Positions 10,206 to 21,488 are shown, counted from the stretch's first letter. The stretch is 64,000 nt of DNA from Hordeum vulgare subsp. vulgare (GCF_904849725.1 NC_058521.1:559570176-559634175), one strand, 5' to 3'. The notes: generated by a model from the letters alone, not told the origin. A program made the numbers and translations.

Positions 10206-11563
10206 GTGCTAGCAGCATTCTTCTGGTGCCGTTGCAGGGGAAGGTCTGTTGTCACGGAAGCAATCCCCCAGGATATGGTCTACTACTTCTCTGAGAAATA
10301 TTTCCCTGTCCATAAGAAGCAAGTTGCCTTGCAGGAAATATACAACTTTGCGCAAGTTAAAGAAGAGAGTCTCCCACAAGCTTGGGGGAGGCTCGTCCAG
10401 CTGCTGAATGCTTTGCCTGATCACCCTCTTGAAAAGAATGAAATACTTGATATCTTCTATAATGGACTTACTGATGCTTCTAGTGACCACGTATATAGAT
10501 CGTAGAACAAGCTGAGATCCTATTGAATAATATCTTGTGCAATGAGAATGCTTGGACTATTCCCGAACCACCTCGTAAGCCAACTCCTAAGAAAAGAGGT
10601 ATCCTATTCCTCAGTCCTGAAGATATGCAAGAAGCTAAGAAATCTATGAAAGAGAAAGGCATTAAATCTGAAGATGTCAAAAATCTACCGCCTCTCGAAG
10701 AGATCCATGGTCTTGATAACCCAATACAGGTAGTAGAAGTAAATTCTCTTCGTAGATTCAATGAGAGTGACATTCCTTTTGATAAACCTTCTAGCTTATG
10801 TCTGGATGAATTTTATAACTTTGTTGCCAAACAACAAAGTTTCAATGATTATGTTAGCAGACAATTGGAACAGAATGCTCGTATGCTTAGTCATTTAAGT
10901 GCTTGTGTGGACAGAAATGTCAATGATCTTAAACTTCTGAGTAAACATGCCTCTATGGTTACTACTCAAGTAGAACAAGTACTTAAGGCTCAGAATGACT
11001 TGCTCAATGAGCTGAATGACAATTCTGTCAGAGTTGTTACTAGAGGCGGTAGAATGACTCAGGAACCTTTGTATCCTGAGGGTCATCCTAAGATAATTGA
11101 ACAAGATTCTCAAGGAGTTAGCACTGATGCACATAGTCATCCTAGGAAGAAGAAGAAAGATGATAGGAACTTGCACGCTAGCAACCCCGTTGCTGATACA
11201 CCTGAGAGTCCAAACGATGTCTCTGTCTCTGATGCTGAAACACAATCTGGTGATGAACATGAGCTTAATGATAATATCAATAGTGATGTTCATGTTGATG
11301 CTCAACCTAGCAATGATAAGGATGTGGAGATTGAACCTGTTGATCTTGATAACCCACAGCCTAAGAATAAGAGATACGATAAGAATGACTTCACTTCTAG
11401 GAAGCATGGTAAAGAAAGGGAACCATGGGTTCAGAAACCCATGCCCTTTCCTCCCAAACCATCCAAGAAAAAGGATGATGAGGATTTTGAGCGCTTTGTT
11501 GAAATGATTAGACTTGTCTTTCTGCAAATGTGTTTGACAGATATGCTCAAAATGTCTCTGTAG
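10206..11563 (+). pseudogene. E2 gag, N-terminus deleted and frameshifted
   Basis: Gag-like sequence begins at about 10270 (YYFSEKYFPVHKKQ), only 30 bases after the primer site, so the N-terminal half of gag is missing. The frame 10206-10505 includes SLPQAWGRLVQLL. It shifts, and 10523-11563 carries the gag C-terminus: KPTPKKRGILF, then a basic KKKK stretch and an acidic, low-complexity middle. It ends at a TAG (11561-11563) after which the same frame continues into protease. Confidence 0.78.
10224..10240 (+). other. E2 primer-binding site (degenerate tRNA-Asp type)
   Basis: TGGTGCCGTTGCAGGGG matches the tRNA-Asp primer site TGGCGCCGTTGCCGGGG at 15 of 17 positions. A second half-site-like CGCTGCCGGGGAGTGC lies just upstream (10194-10209). 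Confidence 0.65.
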
Positions 11564-11572
11564 GCTAAGTAC

Positions 11573-12205
11573 ATGAAGGATATTGTGAATAATAAAAGGA
11601 GGATACGTGAGGTTGATATTTCGACCATGCTCGCTAATTATTCCTTCAAGGGTGGAACTCCTAAGAAACTAGGTGATCCCGGTGTGCCCACTATACCTTG
11701 CTCCATTAAAGGCAACTACGTTAGAACTGCTTTATGCGACCTTGGAGCCGGTGTTAGTGTTATGCCTCTCTCTCTTTATCGTAGACTTGAACTGGATAAG
11801 TTGACACTCACTGAAATCTCTCTGCAAATGGCCGACAAATGAACTGCTTTCCCTACCGGCATTTGCGAGGATGTGCCTGTTGTGGTTGCCAACGTCACTA
11901 TCTTAACAGACTTTGTTATTCTGGATATTCCCGAGGACGATGCCATGGCGGTCATCCTCGGAAGACCCTTTTTAAACACTACAGGGGTTGTTATAGATTG
12001 CAACAAAGGCAATATCACTTTCCATGTCAACGGTAATGAGCATACGGTGCACTTTTCAAAGAAACAATATCGAGTACATTGCATCAATGCTATCGAAAAA
12101 ACTTCATCGATTCTTATTGGGAGCTTTGAATACCCTATACCTGCTGTTAAGATGAAGTATGATTTGCTTGTTGGGGAGATACACATCCCCATTGAGGTAA
12201 CCTAG
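11573..12205 (+). pseudogene. E2 aspartic protease
   Basis: Retropepsin-like domain with the active-site region ALCDLGAGVSVMP and the distal VILGRPFLNTTG motif. The active site has DLGAG, where sister elements here have DxGAS. A TGA at 11840-11842 interrupts it, and the same frame resumes through 11873-12205, which ends at a TAG. Gag and protease share a frame, as in one polyprotein. No RT follows. Confidence 0.82.
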
Positions 12206-12984
12206 TGACTATTCGAAAATTCTCCGTCTTCTTTTGCGATTCGAAAAGTTTGTCAAGGAGACTTGATCAACCTCATTAACAGATTTCTTTTGATGACCAT
12301 GAGATGGATGAATCGAGGAGTCACAAACCTATGTTCCAAGCTTTCACCTTCGGTTGCTTAGAAGAAAAATGATATATTTAGTTTAGTTTTCCCTGTTTCT
12401 CCTTTTAGCGTCCCATAGAAAAGTACCCCAAAAATAAAAGTTCTACGAACGTCCTGAAAATCAAGTATGATTTTTCTGGAATTTTTGAAAAATACTGAGA
12501 CGAAGAGCTAGTCTGGGGGCTGCACCAGTGGGCCACAAGCCCTGGAGACGCGGGCACCCCCCTGGCCGCGCCTACCTGGCTTGTGGGGCCCACGTGCACC
12601 CCCTCCACTCATTCTAGCTCCCATCTGCTTCTCCTACCTCCAGAAAAAATCGTTTCGCAGGTCAAACCCGTGTTCTTGCTCTTCTTGCTGGGATTTTCGA
12701 TCTCCTTGCTCAAAGCACCAATCTCCGAACTGTTTTGGGGAAATTACTCCTTGGTAAGTGACTCCTCCATTGGTCCAATTAGCTTTTGCTCTAGTGACTT
12801 ATACTTCGCATATTTTTGCTGCCTTGGTGACCCTGTTCTTGAGCTTTGCATGCTAATTTTAGCTGGTCCCAAGTAGTTTTGATGCGTAATATGGCCTCTA
12901 GGCACTTGTGGGAGTAGTTACTACGAGTTTAGTTGAGCCTTGTTCACTTTTCCTTTGGGTCACTGAAAATTTCAGAAAAGGAAG
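12206..12984 (+). promoter_or_regulatory. E2 internal LTR-like stem-loop cassette upstream of the accessory ORF
   Basis: This non-coding gap occupies the place of pol. At 12415-12500 it resembles the E2 LTR promoter (AAAAATAAAAGTTCT.., then GAAAAATACTG), though the TATA core is weak. The stem-loop arms GGGCCACAAGCCCTGG (12530-12545) and CCTGGCTTGTGGGGCCC (12575-12591) follow, then CCAGAAAAAATC (12640-12651). The order matches the 3' LTR at 24224-24440. A second promoter or spliced leader for the downstream ORF is inferred. Confidence 0.45.
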
Positions 12985-14007
12985 ATGTTGAGGAGAAACT
13001 ATCATGGTGGTTCCTCAAGCAAGAGAGGTCCCCGTCTTGCGATTCGGGAGCCCGATCCTTACCAACCGAGGAACGCACATGTACAACCATGTGAATGGCC
13101 TTATGATGAATTCATGATTGATGCAGGTTTCAAAGACGAGTTTGATACACTTGTTCACAACGTCGGACTCGAAGAATTCATCTCCGATAAATGTGAACAA
13201 TATGTTGCTCTCACTGCCTCTTTTGTTCGTAGATTAAAATTTTCAATTGGTCGTGATACATCTGTACTGTTTGATCTCTATGACAAATCGTATACCATGG
13301 ATTTAGAGGATTTCAATAGAATTTGCAAGATACCTATTTGGGGTAGTCTCAATGATCCTCCTAAATCTTCGGTTAGAGATTTTTTCTCTCGTATAACTGT
13401 TGGAGAAACTAGAGATATTACACAGGCTACCATGGGGAGCATTCATTTTCCTGCCTTGCATTACTTTTCCCTCTTCATAGGTAGATGCATTAATGGAAAG
13501 ATTGAGCATTGTCACCTCTGCGCACCTGACCTTAGTATCCTTAAGAGGGCAGTAACGGGTGATAGAAGTTTCAACATGGGAGCTATTATAGAAAGGAGGC
13601 TGAATAATAATGCTAATGAAGGGGATTTCTTTGGTGGGATCTATTCCACCCGCATAGCAAATTTTCTTGAAGTACCTATCCGCGAAGGAGATCCCCCGCT
13701 CCATACAGCTTTCCTTGATCGCACCGCTTTGACACGCTATCAGTTCCTTGAGAGGGATGATGAATCCCTCCTATACCGTTTAATATTTAACCGGCAGCGT
13801 GTTTTCCATATTACCCTTCCTGCTCCTGCCTTCTTTGACTTTCAGGTAAAACAGAGATATTACATAACCAGAGGAGAGGTAGAGGAGTATGAGAGGGAGG
13901 AAAAGGTTGCTCGTCTCCGTGAGGCAGCTATTCAGGCAGTGGCTGCAGCGCTCCCGTATAACCCCCATTATGATTTTGGGTATCGCCCGGACCATCCTTG
14001 GGAGTAG
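12985..14007 (+). CDS. E2 accessory ORF, 340 codons, Athila ORF1-like
   Basis: The only long uninterrupted frame in E2. The protein begins with a basic segment (MLRRNYHGGSSSKRGPR), followed by an aromatic-rich region (WPYDEFMIDAGFKDEF), a likely globular core with SIHFPALHYFSLFIGRC and RAVTGDRSFNMGAIIERRL, and a charged, helix-prone C-terminus (GEVEEYEREEKVARLREAA). It resembles proteins annotated in grasses as retrotransposon or Athila ORF-1 family (Pfam ATHILA, recalled, not searched). No signal peptide or transmembrane helix is obvious. The start is the ATG 11 bases after a TTTCAGAAAAGG stretch that could also be a splice acceptor (inference). A 36-bp duplication spans the stop codon. Confidence 0.7.
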   Translation: MLRRNYHGGSSSKRGPRLAIREPDPYQPRNAHVQPCEWPYDEFMIDAGFKDEFDTLVHNVGLEEFISDKCEQYVALTASFVRRLKFSIGRDTSVLFDLYDKSYTMDLEDFNRICKIPIWGSLNDPPKSSVRDFFSRITVGETRDITQATMGSIHFPALHYFSLFIGRCINGKIEHCHLCAPDLSILKRAVTGDRSFNMGAIIERRLNNNANEGDFFGGIYSTRIANFLEVPIREGDPPLHTAFLDRTALTRYQFLERDDESLLYRLIFNRQRVFHITLPAPAFFDFQVKQRYYITRGEVEEYEREEKVARLREAAIQAVAAALPYNPHYDFGYRPDHPWE

Positions 14008-14071
14008 ACCAACTTAGGCCAAAAGGTATTGTCCAGACCATCCTTGGGAGTAGACCAACTTAGGCCAAAAG
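13990..14071 (+). repeat. 36-bp direct duplication across the accessory ORF stop
   Basis: Copies 13990-14025 and 14036-14071 are identical (start GACCATCCTTGGGAGTAG), 46 bases apart. The first copy contains the TAG stop codon of the 340-codon ORF. Confidence 0.9.
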
Positions 14072-14074
14072 CCT

Positions 14075-14088
14075 AAGCTTGGGGGAGT
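14075..14088 (+). other. E2 internal polypurine-tract copy
   Basis: AAGCTTGGGGGAGT, starting 68 bases after the accessory ORF stop. It differs by one base from the terminal PPT of this element (AAGCTCGGGGGAGT, 24073-24086) and is identical to the E1 PPT. Confidence 0.6.
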
Positions 14089-14963
14089 ACGTGTTTCTCA
14101 CCGACTTTACATTCTTGCTTATGCTTTCACTTTGTTTGTCGGTGTTCACACTTTGCCACTGTATCATCCATGCTAGTTTATTTTCTTTTTCTCGTTTTCT
14201 TTTTCGTGTGTCTGTCTAGTTTGAGAAAACCCAAAAATATTTTCTTTTTCTTCTTTTGCTTGTTGGGAGCTTTCCCGTGTAAATAGTTTTCTTTTTCTTT
14301 GGGTCAAGGTAGAAGACCATGGTTACAATGTTTAGTGGCTCTCGCATGCATACCTATTTATCTGTTATAGAGCCATATTACTTTGTCTTCTCCTTTGTGT
14401 TTCCCTGCAGATTCCAGCTTAGTCCAATGCACGAGCACGCTTATTATTGTTCACATCATCCGGTTGTGCAAGTGAAAGGCAATAATGACGATATATGATC
14501 AAGTGACTGAGCCTCGAAAAGCTGGTATGAACTCGATCTATTTTGTTTTTATAAATATGACTAGCTCATCATTCCGGATTCAGCTCTGTTGTGAGAGAAA
14601 CATGTTTGCAGTGACAACTTAGAGATCATAGTTTCTGATGCCATGCTTAATTAGCTAGGAGCTTATAATGGTTTGTCTTGGATGCCAACATGAATTTTGA
14701 GATGACTATGATGTAGTATGATAGGATGGTATCCTCCTTTGAATGATTCAAGTGGTTTGACTTGGCGCATGTTCACGCATGTAGTTGAAACAAAATCAAC
14801 ATAGCCTCTATGATATTCATGTTCATGGTGATTTAGGTCCTACTCATGCTTGCACTCAATGTTAGTTAATCTCAATGCATTTTGATGACTGTTGTCGCTC
14901 TCTAGTTGGTCGCTTCCGAGTCTTTTGCTAGCCTTCACTTGTACTAAGCAGGAATACTGCTTG
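14089..14963 (+). other. E2 3' non-coding region, first part
   Basis: No coding sequence is seen. T-rich stretches (14166-14310) are followed by unremarkable sequence up to the E3 target site TGCAT. The region continues at 23047. Confidence 0.5.
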
Positions 14964-14968
14964 TGCAT
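14964..14968. repeat. E3 target-site duplication, left copy
   Basis: TGCAT directly before the E3 LTR, identical to 23042-23046. Confidence 0.9.
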
Positions 14969-16522
14969 TGCTACGGCAACAGAAGTCCTTCCCCGGCAGC
15001 GCCAGGAATTCTTCTTGCTACTTCTCTTGCTTGTGTCGGTTTTTCCCTTCAAGAGGAAAGGGTGATGCAGCACAGGAGCGGCAAGTATTTCCCTCAGTTT
15101 GATAACCAAGGTATCAATCCAGTAGGAGAATCTCGTCAAGTCCAGAGTACGTGCACAAACACAAAGAGCTTGCACCCAACGCTATAAAGGGGTTGTCAAT
15201 CCCTTCAAGATTGATTGCAAAGTGAGATATGAAGGCGGAAAGTGCAACGAAGAAAAAGTGTAAGGCTGAAAATATGGTGTGGAGTAAACCCGGGGTCCAT
15301 AGTGTTCACTAGAGGCTTCTCTCAAAATAGCAAATACTACAGTGGGTGAACAAATTACTGTTGAGCAATTGATAGAACCGCGCAAAGTCATGATGATATC
15401 TAAGGCAATGATCATACATATAGGCATCACGTCTGAGACAAGTAGACCGATACATTCTGCATCTACTACTATTACTCCACACATCGACCGCTCTCCAGCA
15501 TGCATCTAGTGTATTGAGTTCATGACGAACAGAGTAACGCCTTAAACAAGATGACATGATGTAGAGGGATAATCTCAAACCAATGATGAAAACCCCATAT
15601 TTTTACCCTTGATGGCAACAACACGATGCGTGCCTTGCTACCCCTTCTATCACTGGGTGAGGTCACCGCACGGTATGAACCCAAAACAAGGCATTTCTCC
15701 CATTGCAAGAATCATAGATCTAGTTGGCCAAACAAAACCCACAACTCGAAGAGAATTACAAGGATATGAAATCATGCATAAGAGAGATCAGAAGAAACTC
15801 AAATAAGATTCATAGATAATCTGATCATAAATCCACAATTCATCGGATCTCGAGAAACGCACCACAAAAGAAGATTACATCGGATAGATCTCCATGAAGA
15901 TCATGGAGAACTTTGTATTTAAGATCCAAGAGAGAGAAGAAGCCATCTAGCTACTAGCTATGGACCCGTAGGTCTATGGTGAACTACTCACGCATCATCG
16001 GAGAGGTCATGGTGTTGATGAAGAAGCCCTCCGTGTCTGAATACCCCCTCCGGTAGGGCACCAGAACGTGCCCCAGATGGGATCTTGCGGAGACAGAAGC
16101 TTGCGGCGGCGGAAAAGTACTTTCGATGATCTCCTCATTTTTTCTAGGATTTTAGGGAATATATAGGCGCAAAACCTAGGGCAGAGGTGGCCCAGGGAGC
16201 CCACAAGACAGGGAGGCGCGGGCCCCCTGGCTGCGCCATGAGGGCTTGTGGGGTCCCTGCAGGCCTCCTGCCCTGATTCTTCGGCTTCCCGATCTTTTTC
16301 TGTTTCAGAAAAAATCTTTTTGGCAGTTTCATTCCGTTTGGACTCCATTCAAAATCATCCTTTGAAAGGGGTCAAAAACATGGAAAAAACAGGAACTGGC
16401 ACTTGGCACTGGGTTAATAAGTTAGTCCCAAAAAATATATAAAAGGCATGCAAAACATCCAAAGTTTGACAAGATAATAGCATGAAACCATCAAAAATTA
16501 TAGATACGTTGGAGACGTATCA
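14969..16522 (-). repeat. E3 3' LTR, 1554 bp
   Basis: On the minus strand it starts TGATACGTCTCCAACGTATC at 16522 and ends ...GCCGTAGCA at 14969. It abuts the PPT at 16523. A CTATATATTCCCTAAAATCC TATA-like block (minus, about 16154-16173) follows the stem-loop arms at 16195-16257. Confidence 0.92.
16137..16257 (-). promoter_or_regulatory. E3 3' LTR stem-loop and TATA box
   Basis: Minus strand order: arm GGGACCCCACAAGCCC (16242-16257), arm CCCTGTCTTGTGGGCTCCC (16195-16213), then CGCCTATATATTCCC and CCTAGAAAAAATG (16137-16149). The stem-loop lies upstream of the TATA box. The other LTR copy is at 22714-22776. Confidence 0.5.
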
Positions 16523-16537
16523 AGCATCCCCAAGCTT
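16523..16537 (-). other. E3 polypurine tract
   Basis: Minus strand AAGCTTGGGGATGCT next to the 3' LTR. Its 14-mer AAGCTTGGGGATGC recurs exactly at 18471-18484 and 18526-18539. Confidence 0.85.
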
Positions 16538-19199
16538 AACTCCTGCTCGTCCTCGAGTAGGGAAGTGATAAAGAATGATTTTTTGATGTGGAATGCTACC
16601 TAGCATAGTTGTCCTTTGCAACTTCTTTCACGTGACATGAATGTTCAGATCCGTAAGATTCAAAACAATAGTTTGCTATTGACATGAAAACAATAATACT
16701 TCAAGCAAACTAGCAAGGTAGTCATGAACTTTCAAAATAACAAGGCCAAAGAAAGTTATCCCTACAAAATCATATAGTCTGGCTATGCTCCATCATCCTC
16801 ACACAACTAATGTAAATCATGCACAACCCCGGTATTGGCCAAGTAATTGTTTTCGCACTCTTACTTTCTCAAACTTTTTATAACTATCACGCAATACATG
16901 AGCGTGAGCCATGTATATAGCACTATAGGTGGAATAGAGTGTGGTGGTGGTTGTGAGACAAAAAAGGAAGGAGATGGTCACATTGACTCGGCGTATCAAA
17001 GGGCTATGGAGATGCCCATTAATAGATATCAATGTGAATGAGTAGGGATTGCCATATAAAGGATGCACTAGAGCTATAAGTATGTGAAAGCTCAAAAGTA
17101 GAACTAGTGGGTGTGCATCCAACTTGCTTGCTCACGAAGACCTAGGGCAATTTTGAGGAAGCCCGTCATTGGAATATACAAGCCAAGTTATATAATGAAG
17201 ATTCCCACTAGCATATGGTGGTGACAAAACGAGAGGCTCTCAAACATGAAGAACATGGTGCTATTACGAAGCACAAGTATGGAAAAAGATAGTAGCATTG
17301 TCCCTTCTCTCTTTTTCTCTTTTTTAATTTGGGCTCTTAGGCCTCTTTTTTTCTCTTTTTTTGGGCTCTTTGGCCTCTCTTTTTTATTCTTAACATGGGA
17401 CAATCCTCTAATAATGATGATCATCACACTTTTATTTACTCATAGCTCAAAGCTTAGAAATGACTCTATAGGAAATGCCTCCGGCAGTGTACCGGGATGT
17501 GCAATGATCTAGCTTGGCGTATGACGTTGAAACAACTCACTAGCTATCTTACGATCATGCAATGGCAATATGAGAGTGACGGCACAAGTCATGAGACGGA
17601 ACGGTGGGAGTTGCATGGCAATATATCTCGGAGTGGCTATGAAAATGCCATAGTAGGTAGGTATGGTGGCTGTTTTGAGGAAGGCATATGGTGGGTTTGT
17701 GCACCGGCGAGAATTGCGCGACACTAGAGAGGCTAGCAGAGGTGGAAGGTGAAAGTGCATCTATACCATGGACTCAAATTAGTCATGAAGAACTCACATA
17801 CTTGTTGTGAAAGTTTTTATTAGTAATCGAAACAAAGTGCTAAACGCATACTCCTAGGGCAAGGGTTGGTAGGTGTTAACCATCGTGCGATCCTGACCTC
17901 AACACAAAGGATGACAATCAATAGATCAAGTATGCTCCGACTTCCTAACATAGCGGTTCACCATACGTGCATGCTACGAGAATCACTAACTTCAACACAA
18001 GTATTTCTAGATTCACAACACCCTACTAACATAACTCTCAATATTACCAAATCCACGTTTCAAAACTAATTGAGAGGAATCAAAACTTCTCTTTCTACTC
18101 AATGCACATGAAGATGGAGGTTTTTGTATCCTCTTTGGGTACCTATCACCTTTGGGACTACTTTCATAGCATAAGCCAACTACCAAATCACGCACCGACG
18201 TGCTCTAAAAGATCTAAGTGAAGCACATAGAGCAAAATTATCTAGCTCAAAAGATATAAGTGAAGCACAATGAGCATTCTAGCAAAATCACGATGAGTGC
18301 ATGTCTCTCTCTAAAGGTGTGCAGCAAGGATGATTGTGACACAACGAAAAGAAAAGACTCCTAAGATACAATACGCTCCAAGCAAAACACATATCATGTG
18401 GTGAATAAAAATATAGCTCCAAGCAATGTTACCGATGGATTGAAGACGAAAGAGGGGATGCCTTCCTGGGGCATCCCCAAGCTTAGGCTTTTTTGTGTCC
18501 TTGAATTTGGCTTGGGATGCCTTGGGCATCCCCAAGCTTGAGCTCTTTCCACTCCTTATCTCTTTGTCCATGAGAACATCACCCAAAACTTGAAAACTTC
18601 AGAACACAAAACTTAAACAGAAACTCGTGATAACATTAGCACAAGAAAACAAACTACCACCTCTTGAGGTACTTTAGCAATCTTGATTTCTATTTATATT
18701 GGTGTTAGGCTACTATATTCTCACCTTTCCATGGCTAGTACCCCCCCCCCTCCCGATACTAACCATACTTTCATCAAAACAAGCAACCAACCCAAAAAAA
18801 ACAGAATCTGTCAAAAACAGACTAGTCTGTAGCAATCTGTATACTTCGTATACTTCTGGTACCTAACAAATTCTGAAAATTTACGACTGCCTGGGAAAAA
18901 GGCATATCAACCAGCAGCAAAAATAATCAACTCAAAATCTCTTTCTGAATAAAAATGAAAAATCATCTCGTGAGCGAAAAGTTTCTGGCTTTTTCCAGCA
19001 GGATCAAACAACCATTACCAAGACTAGTCATAAAGGTTTTGCTTGGCTCAAACACAAAAAGAAACACAAAAAACACAATCACAACAGGATTATGATGGTG
19101 TGGACGCAACAAAACAGAAAGAAAAAGATAAATTCATTGGGTTGCCTCCCAACAAGCGCTATTGCTTAACGCCCTTAGCTAGGCATAAAAGCGATAGAA
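16538..19199 (-). other. E3 long non-coding region in place of pol
   Basis: No RT, RNase H or integrase similarity in any frame. It contains two exact PPT 14-mer copies (18471-18484, 18526-18539) in a GGCATCCC-rich block, a C-rich run near 18743-18752, and close to the protease end a GCTTGTTGGGAGGCAACCCA motif (minus, about 19138-19157) which I recall as common downstream of gag-pro in Triticeae Gypsy elements. Confidence 0.6.
18471..18539 (-). repeat. Two extra copies of the E3 PPT 14-mer
   Basis: AAGCTTGGGGATGC occurs at 18471-18484 and 18526-18539 (minus strand), about 2 kb from the terminal PPT. The stretch between them contains further GGGATGCC words. Confidence 0.75.
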
Positions 19200-19679
19200 T
19201 CACGTATCGTCGTCTTTGGTGCTCAAACCATAAGTGGCCCTCATCATGGATTCATAAGTCAATCTTATTTTCTTTCTAGGAAAGTGCTCCATGCCCTTCT
19301 TTAAAGGAAATTCAAATCTAATATTCCCTTCCTTCATATCGATGATAGCACCGATAGTCCTTAGGAAAGGTCTACCAAGAATAATAGGGCATATACTGCA
19401 ATCAATGTCAAGCAGAATGAAATCCACGGGTACATAGTTTCTATTTGCAAGAATAAGAACATCATTGATCCTTCCCATGGGTTTCTTGACAGTAGAATCC
19501 GCAAGATGCAAATTAAGAGAACACTCTTCAATCTCATTAAAACCCAGAACATCACATAAAGACTTTGGAATCGCGGAAAGACTAGCACCCAAATCACACA
19601 AAGCATTGCATTCATAGTTTTTGATTTTGATTTTGATAGTAGGTTCCCACTCATCATGAAGCTTTCTAGGTATAGAGAC
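19200..19679 (-). pseudogene. E3 aspartic protease, cut off from gag by one stop
   Basis: Retropepsin-like domain in the same frame as gag, directly after its TAA at 19680-19682. The active-site region is ALCDLGASLSAIP and the distal motif is PIILGRPFLRTIG; about 160 codons run to the stop at 19200. No ATG precedes the conserved region, so translation would need readthrough or a sense codon in place of the stop. The protease is otherwise undamaged. It is the last recognisable domain of the element. Confidence 0.8.
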
Positions 19680-21272
19680 TTACAATTCAAGTTTCTCTTC
19701 AAGAGATTTTATCATGGCTTCGACAATATGATCGGTAAAGGCCTTGTTTTGGCTATAATCGTGTGGAGAGTTTAACATGGATTGCATGAAGGAAATGCAT
19801 TCAATCAAGGAGCAAATATCATAATTGAATTCCTTAAAATCCAAGGTAGTAATTTTATTACTACTCAAAGTTTTAATATCTTCTACTCCACTTTCAATGC
19901 TCTTAGCATCAAGATAGATGGACTCCGAATCATTGGGGCACTTTTCAACCAAAGTGGATTCATATCCAGCCCCATAATCATTAGGTTTGTCACAAGAAAA
20001 CAAAGATTCAATGGGAGTCACACCAAGCACTTTAAGATCTTCGTGATTCTTATCACGAGAACACGCCTTTTTAAGCCATTCATGCCTAGCACGAATTTGG
20101 GCGGTTCTTTCTTTGCTCTCAATCATGGAAACACGCATAGCTTTCAAAGATTCATCCATATTGATCTTGGAAGGAGCACATCTAACTTTCAAAGCATCAA
20201 TATCACTAGACATTCTATCAACGCTCTTAGCCAAATCGTCAATTTTGAGTAGTTTTTCCTCTATGGACGCATTGAATTTTTTTTGCGAGTTGATAAACTC
20301 TTTGATATTACTCTCTAGATCAGAGGGTAACCTATTGTAACTTCCATGAGTATTGTTGTAGGAGTTGCCAAAGTTATTAGAGGAATTACTAGGAAAAGGC
20401 CTAGGAACATATTTTCCTCTAAAAGCATTATTGTTGCCAAAATTATTCCTACCAACAAAATTAACGTCCAAGCTAGCGTTGCTACTCTCAATCAAGGAAG
20501 ACAAGGGCATATCATTAAGATCTAAAGGAGCACTTCTACTAGCAACCAAATTCATTAACTCATCCATCTTAGCACTCAATGAGTTAATTTCTTCTATAGC
20601 GTGTACCTTCTTACTAGTAGGTGACCTTTCAGTGTGCCACTGAGAGTAGTTCATCGTGATATTGTCTAGGAGCTTTGTGGATTCCCCTAACGTGATTTCC
20701 ATGAACGTTCCACCTGAGGCGGAGTCCAAGATATTTCTAGAAGCGAAATTCAAGCCAGCGTAAAAGATTTGTATAATCATCCAAAGACTCAAGCCATGAG
20801 CGGGACAATTTCTAATCATTAATTTCATTCTCTCCCAAGATTGTGCAACATGTTCATGATCAAGTTGCTTGAAATTCATGATATCATTACGGAGAGAGAT
20901 AATCTTAGCCGGCGGAAAATACTTGGAAATATAGGCATCTTTGCACTTATCCCAAGAATCGATACTATTTTTCGGCAAAGACGAAAACCAAGTTTTTGCG
21001 CGATCTCGCAATGAGAAAGGAAAAAGCTTCAATTTAATCACATCATTATCCACATCTTTCTTCTTTTGCTTATCGCAAAGCTCAACAAAGGTATTGAGAT
21101 GGGATGCGGCATCTTCACTAGGAAGGCCGGAGAATTGCTCTTTCATAACAAGATTCAGCAAAGCGGCATTGATTTCGTATGACTCCGCACTAGTGGCGGG
21201 AGCAATCGGAGTACTAATAAAATCATTATTATTATTATTCGAGAAGTCACAAAGTTTGGTGTTTTCAGTCAT
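19680..21272 (-). CDS. E3 Gag, 530 codons, open
   Basis: A long intact frame. The start is taken at 21272 (MTENTKLCDFSNNN), about 190 bases inside the primer-binding site; the frame is open further upstream but that part translates leader sequence. Gag motifs include FPFSLRDRAKTWFSSLP near residue 90 and VAQSWERMKLMIRNCPAHGL near residue 145. An asparagine-rich segment follows (NNFGNNNAFRG), then a coiled-coil-like region (KFNASIEEKLLKIDDLAKSV). No CCHC zinc knuckle is visible. It ends at a TAA after which the frame continues into protease. Gag forms the particle that packages element RNA. Confidence 0.85.
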   Translation of the reverse strand: MTENTKLCDFSNNNNNDFISTPIAPATSAESYEINAALLNLVMKEQFSGLPSEDAASHLNTFVELCDKQKKKDVDNDVIKLKLFPFSLRDRAKTWFSSLPKNSIDSWDKCKDAYISKYFPPAKIISLRNDIMNFKQLDHEHVAQSWERMKLMIRNCPAHGLSLWMIIQIFYAGLNFASRNILDSASGGTFMEITLGESTKLLDNITMNYSQWHTERSPTSKKVHAIEEINSLSAKMDELMNLVASRSAPLDLNDMPLSSLIESSNASLDVNFVGRNNFGNNNAFRGKYVPRPFPSNSSNNFGNSYNNTHGSYNRLPSDLESNIKEFINSQKKFNASIEEKLLKIDDLAKSVDRMSSDIDALKVRCAPSKINMDESLKAMRVSMIESKERTAQIRARHEWLKKACSRDKNHEDLKVLGVTPIESLFSCDKPNDYGAGYESTLVEKCPNDSESIYLDAKSIESGVEDIKTLSSNKITTLDFKEFNYDICSLIECISFMQSMLNSPHDYSQNKAFTDHIVEAMIKSLEEKLEL

Positions 21273-21461
21273 GGTGACTGCAGCAAGCAAGCAAGCACAC
21301 AAGCGAACAAAGAGAAAGCGAGAAAAATGGCGAATGAAAAGGCAAACGGAAAAGGAAAATTGCTGAAGTGGGGGAGAGGAAAACGAGAGGCAACTGGCAA
21401 ACAAAGTAAATGCAAGAGATGAGTTTGCGAAACTTACTTGGATGAGTTCTTGACTTGTTCT

Positions 21462-21478
21462 CCCCGGCAACAGCGCCA
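21462..21478 (-). other. E3 primer-binding site (tRNA-Asp type)
   Basis: Minus strand TGGCGCTGTTGCCGGGG, one mismatch to the tRNA-Asp primer site. It lies 10 bases inside the 5' LTR. Confidence 0.85.
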
Positions 21479-21488
21479 GAAATTCTTC

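Noticed and set aside
15182..16348. Open frames repeated at 21491-22851
   Set aside because: They are in the two LTR copies of E3 and differ by indels between copies.
21273..21470. N-terminal extension of the E3 gag frame up to 21470 with a hydrophobic segment
   Set aside because: It begins in the primer-binding-site region and translates the untranslated leader; the start at 21272 fits gag better.
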